Assembly: GCA_964575185.1 (NCBI GenBank)
Contig: CAZNPW010000018.1
Location: forward strand, 1 to 56,808
DNA length: 56,808 bases
From: CAZNPW01 sp964575185
GTDB lineage: Bacteria; Pseudomonadota; Alphaproteobacteria; Rhodobacterales; Rhodobacteraceae
Reading direction: 5' to 3'
Under the pieces are notes generated by a model. It was not told the DNA's origin and did no database searches. It saw nothing but the letters and a program-made list of their open reading frames with translations. Shown here piece after piece: positions 1-8,551 of the stretch (position 1 is the stretch's first letter; every line of letters begins with the position of its first letter). Position numbers and translations under genes: made by a program.

Positions 1-233
1 GGTCGCTGGGCCTCGATATCCGCAAGACGGCCAATCCGCAGGTGATCGTCATCGTCGACTACGGCGAGGTGACGGCGGCGCAGAAGATCGCCTTCCTGAA
101 GGCCAACCCCGCGCTCGCCGGGATCGACGCCGTCCGCAACGACCGCTTCGTCGTCCTGCCCTATGTCGCGGCGACCCCGGGGCCGCGCAACGTCGAGGCC
201 GTCGGCACGCTCGCGCGGGCCTTCGCGCGGTGA
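1..233 (+). CDS. Periplasmic binding protein of a metal-siderophore/B12-type ABC importer (C-terminal fragment)
   Basis: Only the last 77 codons of this gene lie in the window; the reading frame is open from position 3 and stops at 231-233. The fragment reads as the C-terminal lobe of a TroA/BtuF-like substrate-binding protein: a strand-like VIVIVDYGE segment, a helix, a stretch reading AVRNDRFVVLPY (in this family the part after 'A-V-K-N-G-R-V'), then a final helix ending in FAR. The next gene, a FecCD permease, starts with a GTG that overlaps this stop, so the two are translationally coupled. The product is expected in the periplasm, delivering an iron-siderophore, haem or cobalamin ligand to the permease. 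The ligand cannot be told from this fragment. Confidence 0.75.
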   Translation, partial: SLGLDIRKTANPQVIVIVDYGEVTAAQKIAFLKANPALAGIDAVRNDRFVVLPYVAATPGPRNVEAVGTLARAFAR

Positions 234-1207
234 GGCATGGTGCGCTTGCCGCGACGGCCCTGCTCGCCTCGGGGCTGCTGGCGCTGTCGGTCGGCAGCGT
301 CACCATCGCGCCCGGCACGGTCTGGGGCGTGCTGTCCGGCGCGCCGGGCGACTGGCCCGCGGGGCACGCGGCGATCGTCCGCGACATCCGCCTGCCGCGC
401 ATCCTGCTCGCTGCGGCTGTCGGCGGCGGCCTCGGGATCGTCGGGGCGGCGCTGCAGGCGGTGACGCGCAACCCGCTGGCCGACCCGCACCTGCTCGGCA
501 TCTCCTCGGGCGCGGCCTTCGGGGCGATCCTGGCCCTGATGCATACGGGCCTGTTCCTGGGGCCGATGACCGTGCCGCTCATGGCCTTCGCGGGCGCGAT
601 GGCGGCGGCGCTGCTGGTGCTCGGCGTGGCGCAGGCGGCGCGCGCGACCTCGGCCGACCGGCTGGTGCTGGCCGGGGTTTCGGTCGGGTTCATCGTGATG
701 GCCGGGGCGAACCTCCTGATCTTCCTCGGCGATCCGCGGGCGACGCAGACGGTGGTGTTCTGGATGCTGGGCGGCCTCGGCCTCGCGCAGTGGGGGCAGC
801 TCGTCTGGCCCGTCGCGGTGATCCTGCCCGCCGGGCTGTGGCTTTGCGCACAGGGGGCGCGGCTGAACGCGATGGGCCTGGGGGACGAGACCGCGGGCAG
901 CCTGGGGATCGCCGTGCCGCGCTTCCGGCTGACGGTCTTCGCCGTGGCGGCGCTCATCACCGGGGTGGCGGTGGCGTTTTCGGGGATCATCGGCTTCGTC
1001 GGGCTGATGGTGCCGCATCTGGTGCGGCTGGTCGCGGGCGGGGACAACGCCCGGGTGCTGCCGCTGTCGGCGCTGGCGGGGGCGGTGTTCCTGATCTGGG
1101 CCGACGCCATCGCCCGCGTCGCGGCCGCGCCCGAGGACCTGCCGGTCGGCGTCGTGACCGGCCTCGTCGGCGGCGTCTTCTTCGTCTGGCTGATGGCGCG
1201 GCGCTGA
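230..1207 (+). CDS. FecCD-family ABC transporter permease
   Basis: This is a 325-aa inner-membrane permease of the BtuC/FecCD/FhuB family, which moves iron-siderophore, haem or vitamin B12 across the inner membrane. Visible hallmarks are the early family motif R-x-P-R-I-L-L-A-A (about residues 51-60), the following GAALQAVTRNPLADPHLLGISSGA block (about 75-100), and the GIIGFVGLMVPHLVRL segment near residue 255. These are the most conserved FecCD signatures. There are roughly nine to ten hydrophobic segments. The GTG start at 230 overlaps the stop codon of the preceding binding protein (GTGA). No ATP-binding gene follows; the next gene is an unrelated cytoplasmic protein, so the ATPase must lie upstream of the window or elsewhere. 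Confidence 0.93.
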   Translation: MRHGALAATALLASGLLALSVGSVTIAPGTVWGVLSGAPGDWPAGHAAIVRDIRLPRILLAAAVGGGLGIVGAALQAVTRNPLADPHLLGISSGAAFGAILALMHTGLFLGPMTVPLMAFAGAMAAALLVLGVAQAARATSADRLVLAGVSVGFIVMAGANLLIFLGDPRATQTVVFWMLGGLGLAQWGQLVWPVAVILPAGLWLCAQGARLNAMGLGDETAGSLGIAVPRFRLTVFAVAALITGVAVAFSGIIGFVGLMVPHLVRLVAGGDNARVLPLSALAGAVFLIWADAIARVAAAPEDLPVGVVTGLVGGVFFVWLMARR

Positions 1208-1243
1208 CTTGCATCCTGGGCCGCGCCGGTGTGGACTGCGCGG

Positions 1244-2359
1244 ATGGACACGCACCGCTTCACCGCCGCCGGCATCACCGCCGCCTTCGAGCCCGCCTGC
1301 GGGTTCGTCGCAAGCCTCGAGGTCACCGACGAGGGCCGGGTCGCAGCCCCCCTGCACCGCGCGCCGTGGCTGGGCGAGCAGGTTCCGGGCGACCGGCACC
1401 TGCAGCGCCTGCAGGGCGATTTCTTCTGCGCCCCCTTCTGCGGGCGCGAGGGCGACAGCGGCTTTCACGGCTGGCCCGCGAACGGCGACTGGCGGGTGGA
1501 GCATGAGGCCCCGGGCCTGATCCGCGCCACGCTGACGCATGACGTGCAGGGGGCGACGCTGGTCAAGGAGCTGTCGCTGTCGGACGGGCACCCGTTCCTT
1601 TACCAGCGGCACGTCTTCATCGGCGGGCAGGGCCGGTTGCCGGTCGCCAATCACGCCATGGTCACGCTGCCCGAAGGCGGCCGGATCAGCCTGTCGCGCA
1701 AGCGCTGGTTCGAGACGACGGCGGCCCCGCTGTGCGCCGACCCGTCCGAGGGGCGGTCGCGCCTCGTCTGCCCCCAGCGGGTCGAGGACGGCACCGAGCT
1801 TGCCGCGCAGGACGGCGGCACGGTCGACCTGTTCCGCTACCCTTGGGGTCCTGCGCACGAGGATTTTGTCTCCTGCGTCGAGGACCCCGCGGGCGTGCTC
1901 GGCTGGACGGCGGTGGTGCGGACGGGGCAGGGCGACCTGTTCCTGTCGCTGAAGAACGCGAAGGAACTGCCGCAGACCGGCCTGTGGCATTCCCACGGCG
2001 GGCGCGACAAGGCCCCCTGGAACGGGCGGCACCGGCACTGCCTGGGGGTGGAGGAGGGGGCGGCGCTGCACATGCTGGGGCTGTCGGCGAAGGAGCGGCC
2101 CGACCCGCTGACCGCCGCCGGCCAGCCGGGCGACCTAGGCCTCGACCCGCAGGGGACGGTCGAGGTGCGCCACGTCATCGGGGCCATCGCCTGGCCGACG
2201 GGGCAGGCGGTGGCCGGTGTCAGCCTGGACGGCGACGTGCTGACGGTGACGGGCGACTGGGGGGCGGAGCGCAAGCTGCCGGTCCGCGGCGGCTGGCTGG
2301 GGCTGGCCGCGCCGAAGGCGGTGGCGCGGCCGAAGCCGGGGCCGTGGGACGACGTCTGA
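1244..2359 (+). CDS. Uncharacterised protein, galactose-mutarotase-like (aldose 1-epimerase-related) fold suspected
   Basis: A protein of about 371 aa, rich in alternating short beta strands, charged loops and many His, Trp and Gly residues. Segments such as FFCAPFCGREGDSGFHGWP (about residues 65-83) and FLYQRHVFIGG recall the carbohydrate-binding beta-supersandwich of galactose mutarotases, in which a bound sugar is surrounded by His and Asp/Glu residues. This is an inference from the pattern, not an identification. The start is placed at ATG 1244; a GTG five codons upstream at 1229 is in frame. It begins 36 bp after the permease and could share its transcript, but a functional link is not evident. 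No signal peptide is visible, so it is probably cytoplasmic. Confidence 0.7.
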   Translation: MDTHRFTAAGITAAFEPACGFVASLEVTDEGRVAAPLHRAPWLGEQVPGDRHLQRLQGDFFCAPFCGREGDSGFHGWPANGDWRVEHEAPGLIRATLTHDVQGATLVKELSLSDGHPFLYQRHVFIGGQGRLPVANHAMVTLPEGGRISLSRKRWFETTAAPLCADPSEGRSRLVCPQRVEDGTELAAQDGGTVDLFRYPWGPAHEDFVSCVEDPAGVLGWTAVVRTGQGDLFLSLKNAKELPQTGLWHSHGGRDKAPWNGRHRHCLGVEEGAALHMLGLSAKERPDPLTAAGQPGDLGLDPQGTVEVRHVIGAIAWPTGQAVAGVSLDGDVLTVTGDWGAERKLPVRGGWLGLAAPKAVARPKPGPWDDV

Positions 2360-2394
2360 GCCTGGAGCCCCCCGCGCCCGGGACCCGACCGACG

Positions 2395-2416
2395 GCCCCG
2401 GATCGGGGTCCGGGGC
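2395..2416. terminator. Hairpin between two convergent genes
   Basis: An 8-bp perfect stem (GCCCCGGA / TCCGGGGC) closes a 6-nt loop in the 73-bp space between the stop codons of the mutarotase-like gene (plus strand) and the peptidoglycan-binding-like gene (minus strand). A hairpin in that position can serve both strands as a terminator. There is no long T run on either side, so the assignment rests on position and symmetry. Confidence 0.4.
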
Positions 2417-2432
2417 GGGTGATCTTCCCGTG

Positions 2433-2924
2433 TCAGTAGATCAGCGCGTCGTAGACGCCGCGGGCGTCCGCCGTGCTGCGCAGGTTGGCCGACAGCCCGC
2501 TGTCGGCGGCGAAGGCCAGCACGGCCTGATAGGTGCCCGGCCCGAAGATGCCGTCGATCCCGCGCGTGTAGTAGCCGTAGGCCTTCAGCCGCTGCTGGAT
2601 CGCCAGTCGTTCCTCGCGCGCATAGCCGTCGAAGGCGGTCGCGGCCGGGGTGCGGTAGATCGAGGCGCTCGCGGCGGGCGGGTGCGCGACCGGCCGGTCG
2701 GGCCTGGCGGACCCCTGCGGCTCCGGTTCGATCACCCGGCCGCGCGGGCGGTCGTCGTCGCGCTGGGCGTTGCTGATGAGCGCGCCGATGATGACGGCGG
2801 TGGTCAGGCCCAGCAGGATTTCGCGGTCCCGCTTGCCCAGCGCGGCGGCGGGGGAGACGCTGGCGGCGGCGATGGCGAGCGCCGTGACGGTGCCCACGGC
2901 GGCGGTCTTGAGCGAGGCGAACAT
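2433..2924 (-). CDS. Small exported protein with C-terminal peptidoglycan-binding-like domain
   Basis: The product is 163 aa. Residues 1-28 form a signal peptide (charged start, hydrophobic core, AAA-type cleavage site). A second hydrophobic stretch (ILLGLTTAVIIGALI, about 36-50) could be a membrane anchor. A Pro/Arg-rich linker follows. Residues about 112-150 match the peptidoglycan-binding-1 pattern: two helices around a G-x-x-x-R-G-I-D-G-x-F-G-P-x-T motif followed by a helix with an alanine-rich face. Such domains tether exported proteins to the cell wall. No catalytic domain is present. The gene stands alone, with a hairpin region on either side. The start at 2924 is preceded by AAAGGACACTGCC on the coding strand, a good ribosome-binding site. 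Confidence 0.75.
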   Translation of the reverse strand: MFASLKTAAVGTVTALAIAAASVSPAAALGKRDREILLGLTTAVIIGALISNAQRDDDRPRGRVIEPEPQGSARPDRPVAHPPAASASIYRTPAATAFDGYAREERLAIQQRLKAYGYYTRGIDGIFGPGTYQAVLAFAADSGLSANLRSTADARGVYDALIY

Positions 2925-3036
2925 GGCAGTGTCCTTTCGGGTTGCGCCGGGCGGCTAGCCCGGGATGCAGCCGATGTGGACGCGGCGTCCGGGCTAGGCA
3001 AAATCGGCCGCCCGCTATCGCCTAGCGGCGGGGCAA

Positions 3037-3084
3037 GGCCCGGATTTTTCGAAAAATCCGGGCCGGTTTCTTCAAAGAAACCGG
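3037..3084. terminator. Two back-to-back hairpins downstream of patD
   Basis: A perfect 28-bp palindrome (3037-3064, core CCGGATTTTTCGAAAAATCC) abuts a second hairpin with a 10-bp stem (CCGGTTTCTT / AAGAAACCGG, 3063-3084); the two share bases 3063-3064. They lie 11 bp beyond the stop codon of the aldehyde dehydrogenase (minus strand), at the end of that operon. The T/A runs inside the stems could act as the U tract once the hairpin forms. The position fits transcription termination of the polyamine-type operon. Confidence 0.55.
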
Positions 3085-3094
3085 TGCCTGCCCA

Positions 3095-4540
3095 TCAGCC
3101 GTGCTTGACCATGACGTGCCGGACCACCGTGTAATCCTCCAGCGCGTAGGCCGACAGGTCCTTGCCGTAGCCCGACTGCTTCAGGCCGCCGTGCGGCATT
3201 TCGGAGACCAGCATGAAATGCGTGTTCACCCAGGTGCAGCCGTAGCGCAGCCGCGCCGCCGCCTCCATCGCGCGGCCCACGTCGCGGGTCCAGACCGAGG
3301 ACGACAGGCCGTAGTCGCTGTCGTTGGCCCAGGTGATCGCCTGTTCCGCCTCGTCGAAGGGGGTGATGGAGACGACCGGCCCGAACACCTCGCGCCGCAC
3401 GATCTCGTCCTCCTGCCGGGCGCCGGCGACGACGGTGGGGCGGTAGTAGAAGCCCTGGTCCATCGCCGCCCCGCCGGTGGTGACCTCGACGTGGGACAGC
3501 TCGCGCGCGCGGTTGACGAAACTCGCCACCCGGTCGCGCTGGCGCAGGCTGATGAGGGGGCCGATCTCGTTCACCGTGTCGTCCTCGGCCCCGAGCGTGA
3601 TGCTCGCGGCGGCGGCGGTCAGGTCCGCGACCAGCCGGTCGTAGATGCCCTTCTGCGCGTAGACGCGGCAGGCCGCGGTGCAGTCCTGCCCGGCGTTGTA
3701 GAAGCTGAAGGCCCGCAGCCCCTCGACCACCGCGCCCAGGTCGGCGTCGTCGAAGACCAGCACCGGGGCCTTGCCGCCGAGCTCCAGATGCGTCCGCTTC
3801 ACCGTCTTCGCGGCGGCGTCGAGCATCTTCCTGCCCGTCGCTACGTCGCCCGTCAGCGAGATCATGTCGACGCCCGGGTGGTTGATGAGCGTCGATCCCG
3901 CCGACTGCCCGCGCCCGGCGATGATGTTGACGACGCCCTCGGGCAGTTCCTCGGCCAGGACATGCGCGAGCTTCAGCGCCGAGAGCGGCGTCTGCTCCGA
4001 GGGCTTGAACACCACGGTGTTGCCGCCGCCGATGGCGGGCGCGAGCTTCCAGGCCATCATCATCAGCGGGTAGTTCCAGGGCGCGATGGAGGCCACGACC
4101 CCGATCGCGTCGCGGCGGATCATGCTGGTGTGGCCCGCGAGATACTCGCCCGCCACCGCCCCGTGCTGGTTGCGCACCGCGCCCGCGAAGAAGCGGTAGC
4201 AGTCCACCACGCCCGGAATCTCGTCATTGCGCGCCGCGTTGATCGGCTTGCCGCAGTTCAGCGCCTCGAGCGCGGCGAAGGCGTCGGCCTCGCGCTCGAT
4301 CCGGTCGGCGATGCGCAGCAGCGCGGCGCTGCGTTCGCCCGGCGTGGTGCGCGACCAGCCCGCGAAGGCCCGCCGCGCCGCCGCCACCGCCCGGTCGATC
4401 TGGGCCGCGGACGCCTCGGGCTGCTCCACGATCAGCGCGCCGGTGCGGGGGTTCAGCACCTGCTCGGGTGCCTCGGTTCCGGCCTCGAAGCTGCCCCCGA
4501 TCAGGAGCCGGGTGTCGAGCGCGGGGTGGTGGGTGTCCAT
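3095..4540 (-). CDS. patD: Gamma-aminobutyraldehyde dehydrogenase
   Basis: A 481-aa NAD-dependent aldehyde dehydrogenase that oxidises 4-aminobutanal to 4-aminobutyrate in putrescine breakdown. Conserved points are the general base Glu253 in ELGGK, the nucleophile Cys287 in GQDCTAAC, the PWNYP motif near residue 154, and the C-terminal DYTVVRHVMVKH stretch, which is strongly reminiscent of E. coli PatD (YdcW). Many blocks (GEYLAGHTSMIRRD, CTWVNTHFMLVSEMPHGG) also fit PatD rather than betaine aldehyde dehydrogenase. The start is ATG 4540, behind GGGAGAA. It is the last gene of an operon in the same order as E. coli ydcSTUV-patD, 11 bp after the second permease. Substrate assignment is by similarity and context. 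Confidence 0.93.
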   Translation of the reverse strand: MDTHHPALDTRLLIGGSFEAGTEAPEQVLNPRTGALIVEQPEASAAQIDRAVAAARRAFAGWSRTTPGERSAALLRIADRIEREADAFAALEALNCGKPINAARNDEIPGVVDCYRFFAGAVRNQHGAVAGEYLAGHTSMIRRDAIGVVASIAPWNYPLMMMAWKLAPAIGGGNTVVFKPSEQTPLSALKLAHVLAEELPEGVVNIIAGRGQSAGSTLINHPGVDMISLTGDVATGRKMLDAAAKTVKRTHLELGGKAPVLVFDDADLGAVVEGLRAFSFYNAGQDCTAACRVYAQKGIYDRLVADLTAAAASITLGAEDDTVNEIGPLISLRQRDRVASFVNRARELSHVEVTTGGAAMDQGFYYRPTVVAGARQEDEIVRREVFGPVVSITPFDEAEQAITWANDSDYGLSSSVWTRDVGRAMEAAARLRYGCTWVNTHFMLVSEMPHGGLKQSGYGKDLSAYALEDYTVVRHVMVKHG

Positions 4541-4551
4541 GAGAGTTCTCC

Positions 4552-5358
4552 CTATTTGCCCGCGCCGGCGGTCTCGGACCCGCCGCGGGTGAGGTAGTAG
4601 GCCAGAAGGATCGGCAGGAAGGTCGCCGCGAAGACGACGATGGCGACGACGTTGGTGACGGGCCGCTGCCGCGGGCGGACGAGTTCGTTCAGCATCCAGA
4701 TCGGCAGGGTCGATTGCTGCCCGGCGGTGAAGGTGGTGACGATGACCTCGTCGAAGGACAGCGCGAAGGCGAGCATCCCGCCCGCCAGCAGCGCCGAGCC
4801 GAGGTTCGGGAGGAGCACGTGGCGGAAGGTCTGGAACCCGTTCGCGCCGAGGTCGGCGGAGGCCTCCAGCACCCCGCCCGACAGGCGGCGGAAGCGGGCG
4901 ACGGCGTTGTTGTAGACGATGACGACGCAGAAGGTCGCGTGGCCGAGGATGATCGTCCAGGTCGAGAACGGGATGTCGAGCACCGAAAACGCTGACCGCA
5001 GCGACATGCCGGTGATGACGCCGGGCAGCGCGATGGGCAACAGGATCAGGAGGCTGATCTGCTCGCGCCCGAAGAACGTCGTCCGGGCCATGGCGGCGGC
5101 GGCGAGCGTGCCGAGAAGGATCGCCAGCAGCGTGGCGACGGCGGCGACCTGGAGCGACAGCCACAGCGGCGGCCAGATGTCCGCGCGCCCCCAGGCGACG
5201 GCGAACCATTTCAGCGTCAGGCCGGGCGGCGGGAAGGCGTAGCTGCGCTCCTCGGTCGTGAAGGCGTAGAGGAAGATAAGGAGGATCGGCAGGTGCAGGA
5301 ACAGAAGTCCCGCGATGGCCGCCACCTTCAGGCCAAGGCTCGCGCGGTCAGAGTGCAT
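4552..5358 (-). CDS. ABC transporter permease, polyamine type (PotC/YdcV-like)
   Basis: A 268-aa inner-membrane permease of the binding-protein-dependent (BPD) family with about six hydrophobic helices. The characteristic EAA loop is visible as EASADLGANGFQTFRHVLLP (about residues 165-185), which docks onto the ATPase. The N-terminus contains FLHLPILLIFLYAF, typical of the PotC/YdcV branch. It overlaps the 3' end of the first permease gene by 11 bp (5348-5358), so the two subunits are probably made in equal amounts. Together with the adjacent permease, ATPase and binding protein it forms an importer for putrescine or a related polyamine; the exact substrate is inferred from the patD linkage. 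Confidence 0.92.
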   Translation of the reverse strand: MHSDRASLGLKVAAIAGLLFLHLPILLIFLYAFTTEERSYAFPPPGLTLKWFAVAWGRADIWPPLWLSLQVAAVATLLAILLGTLAAAAMARTTFFGREQISLLILLPIALPGVITGMSLRSAFSVLDIPFSTWTIILGHATFCVVIVYNNAVARFRRLSGGVLEASADLGANGFQTFRHVLLPNLGSALLAGGMLAFALSFDEVIVTTFTAGQQSTLPIWMLNELVRPRQRPVTNVVAIVVFAATFLPILLAYYLTRGGSETAGAGK

Positions 5359-6283
5359 CGAAGGCCCCCTGCCGCCGGGCGACCCAGAGGTAGATCACCA
5401 TGATGACGATCGGCACCACGGCGAAGGCGGCGGCGAGCGGGATGTTCCCGGCGACCCCCTGCAGCTGGTAGACCGCCAGCCCGATGAACCGCGCCGAGGT
5501 GCCGATGATCTGGGGGATGATGTAGTCTCCCATCGTCAGCGAAAAGGTGAAGATCGACCCCGCGACGATCCCCGGCAGCGCCAGCGGGAACACCACCGTG
5601 CGGAAGGTCTGACCGCGCGTCGCGCCGAGGTCGGCGGAGGCCTCGAGCATCGACGTCGGCACCCGCTCCAGCGCCGCCTGCATCGGCAGGATCATGTAGG
5701 GCAGCCAGATGTAGACGAAGACGATGAAGGTGCCGAGCAGGCTGGTCGAGAGCGAGTTGCCGCCGATCTCGGGCAGCGACAGGATCGCGTTCAGAAGGAA
5801 CGCCGTCCCCGTGGCATCCGCCGCCCAGCCGATGATCCCCTCTTTCGCAAGGATCAGCTTCCAGGCGTAGACCTTCACCAGATAGCTCGACCACAGCGGC
5901 AACAGGACGCCCAGGTAGAAGACGGCCTTCCAGGGCCCGCGCGCGTAGCGGGCGGCGTAGTAGGCGATGGGGAAGGCGATGATCGCGCAGGCGAGGGTGA
6001 CGGCGGCGCTCATCATCAGGGTCCGCAGGATGATGTCGAGGTTCTGCGGCCGGAACAGCTCGGCGTAGGTCTTCAGCGTGAACTCGCGCCTGACGACGCC
6101 CGAGAACTCGTCGATGGAATAGAAGGACTGCAGCAGGAGCGCGGCGAGCGAGCCGAGGTAGACGACGCCGAGCCAGAGGAGCGGCGGCGAGAGCATGAGC
6201 AGGAGCAACAGGTTGGGCCGCCGCCAGAACAGGCCGGTCAGCCGGTCGGCGGGGCCGCGCGGCGGGATGATCGCGTCAGCCAT
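5348..6283 (-). CDS. ABC transporter permease, polyamine type (PotB/YdcU-like)
   Basis: A 311-aa permease, first membrane subunit of the importer. After a short cytoplasmic N-terminus the hydrophobic segment LLLLLMLSPPLLWLGVVYLGSL fits the first helix of PotB/YdcU proteins, and a large periplasmic loop follows (YSIDEFSGVV). The EAA loop reads EASADLGATRGQTFRTVVFP (about residues 215-235). The gene overlaps the ATPase gene upstream by 8 bp and the second permease downstream by 11 bp, typical of coupled translation in one operon. Confidence 0.92.
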   Translation of the reverse strand: MADAIIPPRGPADRLTGLFWRRPNLLLLLMLSPPLLWLGVVYLGSLAALLLQSFYSIDEFSGVVRREFTLKTYAELFRPQNLDIILRTLMMSAAVTLACAIIAFPIAYYAARYARGPWKAVFYLGVLLPLWSSYLVKVYAWKLILAKEGIIGWAADATGTAFLLNAILSLPEIGGNSLSTSLLGTFIVFVYIWLPYMILPMQAALERVPTSMLEASADLGATRGQTFRTVVFPLALPGIVAGSIFTFSLTMGDYIIPQIIGTSARFIGLAVYQLQGVAGNIPLAAAFAVVPIVIMVIYLWVARRQGAFDAL

Positions 6284-7262
6284 CGGCCATCACGTGCAGG
6301 TCGGCGGGGGCGAAGGACAGCGCGACGGTGGTGCCCGGCTGCGGCACGGGCTGGCCCGCGGGGACAAGGACGCCGATGGCGGTCCCGTCGGCGTCGATCA
6401 CCGCGCGGGTGCCGGCACCGAGGTAGCGCAGCGTCGTGACGCGGCCCTGCAGCGGGCCGGCGTCGGCGATCCGCAGCGCTTCGGGCCGCAGCGATGACCA
6501 GGCGGCGGGGCCGCCGATCCGGGCCGTCAGGTCGGGGGGCAACACGTTGGAACTGCCCACGAAATCGGCCACGAAGCGGGTCGCGGGGCGGGTGTAGATG
6601 TCCTGCGGGGTGCCGGTCTGGGCGATCCGGCCGTCGTTGAAGACGGCGAGGTGGTCGGCCATCGACAGCGCCTCGTGCTGGTCGTGGGTGACGAAGACGA
6701 AGGTGATCCCGAGCCGCTGCTGCAGCGCCTTGAGCTCATCCTGCATCGCCTCGCGCAGTTTCAGGTCGAGCGCGCCGAGCGGCTCGTCGAGCAGCAGCAC
6801 GCGGGGTTCGTTGACCAGCGCGCGGGCGAGCGCGACGCGCTGCCGCTGGCCGCCCGAGAGCTGCCCGGGCTTGCGGTCGCCGTAGCCCGAGAGCTTGACG
6901 AGCGCGAGCATCCCTTCCGCCTTCTCGTGGCGCTGCGCCCGGCCCATGCCCTTGACCATCAGCCCGTAGGCCACGTTGTCGCGGACGTTCATGTGGGGGA
7001 ACAGGGCGTAGTCCTGGAAGACGGTGTTGACGTTGCGCAGGTGCGGCGGGGTCCGGCTGACGTCCTGGCCGAAGATGCGGACCGCCCCGGCGGTCGGGGA
7101 TTCGAAGCCGGAGATGAGGCGGAGGCAGGTCGTCTTGCCCGATCCCGACGGCCCGAGCATGGCGAAGAAGGTGCCTTCGGAAATGGCGAGCGAGACGTCA
7201 TCGACGGCGCGGACCTGGCCGAAGTGGCGGGAAACGCTGGAGAAGGTGACGGCGTCCGTCAT
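6276..7262 (-). CDS. ABC transporter ATP-binding protein, polyamine type (PotA/YdcT-like)
   Basis: A 328-aa ATPase. Walker A is GPSGSGKTT starting at residue 37, the Q loop is FQDYALFPH (82-90), the signature LSGGQ lies at 135-139 and Walker B LLLDE at 156-160. The C-terminal third (about 235-328) forms the TOBE-like regulatory domain (SLRPEALRI, LRYLGAGTRAVID) found in PotA/MalK-type ATPases. It powers the adjacent permease pair. It lies 131 bp downstream of the binding-protein gene, separated by two identical palindromes, while the following genes overlap. This spacing suggests the binding protein is made in excess over the membrane complex. Confidence 0.93.
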   Translation of the reverse strand: MTDAVTFSSVSRHFGQVRAVDDVSLAISEGTFFAMLGPSGSGKTTCLRLISGFESPTAGAVRIFGQDVSRTPPHLRNVNTVFQDYALFPHMNVRDNVAYGLMVKGMGRAQRHEKAEGMLALVKLSGYGDRKPGQLSGGQRQRVALARALVNEPRVLLLDEPLGALDLKLREAMQDELKALQQRLGITFVFVTHDQHEALSMADHLAVFNDGRIAQTGTPQDIYTRPATRFVADFVGSSNVLPPDLTARIGGPAAWSSLRPEALRIADAGPLQGRVTTLRYLGAGTRAVIDADGTAIGVLVPAGQPVPQPGTTVALSFAPADLHVMADG

Positions 7263-7294
7263 GGGTGGTCCTTGCGGGATGCCCTCTCCCCCAT

Positions 7295-7377
7295 CCCCTC
7301 TCCCGCGGGAGAGGGGAGGGGCCGATTACGGGCGCCGCGCCGGGGGCGAGGGTCACCCCTCTCCCGCGGGAGAGGGG
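7295..7377. repeat. Duplicated 22-bp palindrome in the operon gap
   Basis: The perfect palindrome CCCCTCTCCCG-CGGGAGAGGGG occurs twice, at 7295-7316 and 7356-7377, identical in all 22 bases and 61 bp apart, filling most of the gap between the binding-protein gene and the ATPase gene. As RNA each copy would fold into an 11-bp stem. In operons of this type such structures commonly protect the 3' end of the binding-protein mRNA or partly terminate transcription. Their identity suggests a dispersed palindromic element inserted twice or duplicated locally. Confidence 0.6.
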
Positions 7378-7393
7378 CCGGGGGAGAGGGGTC

Positions 7394-8551
7394 TCAGCGC
7401 CCGCCGATGACCCCGATGTAGTCCGACACCCAGCGGTAGTAGGGCACGCAGGCACCCGCGCCCTGCGAACAGTTGGCGACCGGCGTGGTCCAGAAGCGGA
7501 TCCTGTCGAAGTCGTCGAACCCGTTCTTCCGGCAGCCCTCGGCGGTCTGCATGCCGCGGCCGTCGGTGCAGGCGGCGGGGACGACGGGATTGGCGCCGAA
7601 CCAGACCGACAGGTCGGATTGCAGGTTCGACGACAGGGTGTGCTCCATCCACATGTAGGCGCAGTTGGGGTTCGCGGCGTCCTTGGCGAGCATCGTGGTA
7701 TCGGCCCAGCCGGTCGCGCCTTCCTGCGGGATGGTGCTGGCCACCGGCACGTCGTCGGCCTGGAGGAGGTTGACCTGGAAGGGCCAGGTGCCGGAGGCGG
7801 CCATGCCCTCGTTCTTGAAGTCGTCGATCTGGATGAAGGCGTCGTGCCAGTAGCGGCTGACCAGCGTGCGCTGGCCGCGGAGAAGGTCGAGCGCGGCCTT
7901 GTACTGGTCCTCGTTCAGCTCGTACGGGCTTGTGATCCCGAGCTCCGGCTTGTGGAACATCAGGTATTGCGCGGCGTCGGCGATGTAGATCGGGCCGTCG
8001 TAGGCCTGGACGCGGCCCTTGTTGGTGGCCCCGTCGGGAAGGTTCATCTCCTCGAACACCACGTTCCACGAGGTCGGCGCGCCGTCCTTGAAGACATCCG
8101 TGTTGTACATCAGCACGTTCGGCCCCCACATGTAGGGGACGCCGTAGCGCGTGCCGTCGACGGTATACCAGGGCGCGTCCTGCATCCGGGGGTCGATCGT
8201 GCCCCACGACGGGATCAGCGCGGTGTTGATCGGCTGCACGCGGTCGCCCGCGACCAGCCGCAGCGAGGCGTCGCCGGAGGCGGTGACGAGGTCGAAGCCG
8301 CCCTCGTTCATCAGCGCGACCATCTCGTCGCTGGTGCCCGCGGTCTTGACGCTGACCTTGCAACCCGTTGATTGCTCGAACTTCGTGACCCAGTCGAACT
8401 TCGGATCGGTCTCGCCGCGCTCGATGTAGCCGGGCCAGGCGACGATCGAGAGCGCGCCTTCGCCCGGGCCGATCTCGGCGATCTGGGCAAGCGCGGGCGT
8501 GACGGCGGTGGTCAGGGCGAGCGCGGCGGTGCCGAGCAGGCGGAATGGCAT
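7394..8551 (-). CDS. Extracellular solute-binding protein, polyamine type (YdcS/PotD-like)
   Basis: A 385-aa periplasmic binding protein with a signal peptide (about residues 1-22, ending ALAQ). The mature part shows the PotD/YdcS pattern: LSIVAWPGYIERG at the start of lobe 1 (about 34-46), FDLVTASGDASLRLV, VPYMWGPNVLMYNTDVF (hinge region) and WPFQVNLLQ. The mature protein contains several cysteines near the C-terminus (ACTDGRGMQTAEGC, ANCSQGAGAC), likely disulphide-bonded. It is the first gene of the five-gene importer/patD operon and determines substrate choice, most likely putrescine. Downstream of the stop codon lie two identical palindromes. Confidence 0.92.
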   Translation of the reverse strand: MPFRLLGTAALALTTAVTPALAQIAEIGPGEGALSIVAWPGYIERGETDPKFDWVTKFEQSTGCKVSVKTAGTSDEMVALMNEGGFDLVTASGDASLRLVAGDRVQPINTALIPSWGTIDPRMQDAPWYTVDGTRYGVPYMWGPNVLMYNTDVFKDGAPTSWNVVFEEMNLPDGATNKGRVQAYDGPIYIADAAQYLMFHKPELGITSPYELNEDQYKAALDLLRGQRTLVSRYWHDAFIQIDDFKNEGMAASGTWPFQVNLLQADDVPVASTIPQEGATGWADTTMLAKDAANPNCAYMWMEHTLSSNLQSDLSVWFGANPVVPAACTDGRGMQTAEGCRKNGFDDFDRIRFWTTPVANCSQGAGACVPYYRWVSDYIGVIGGR

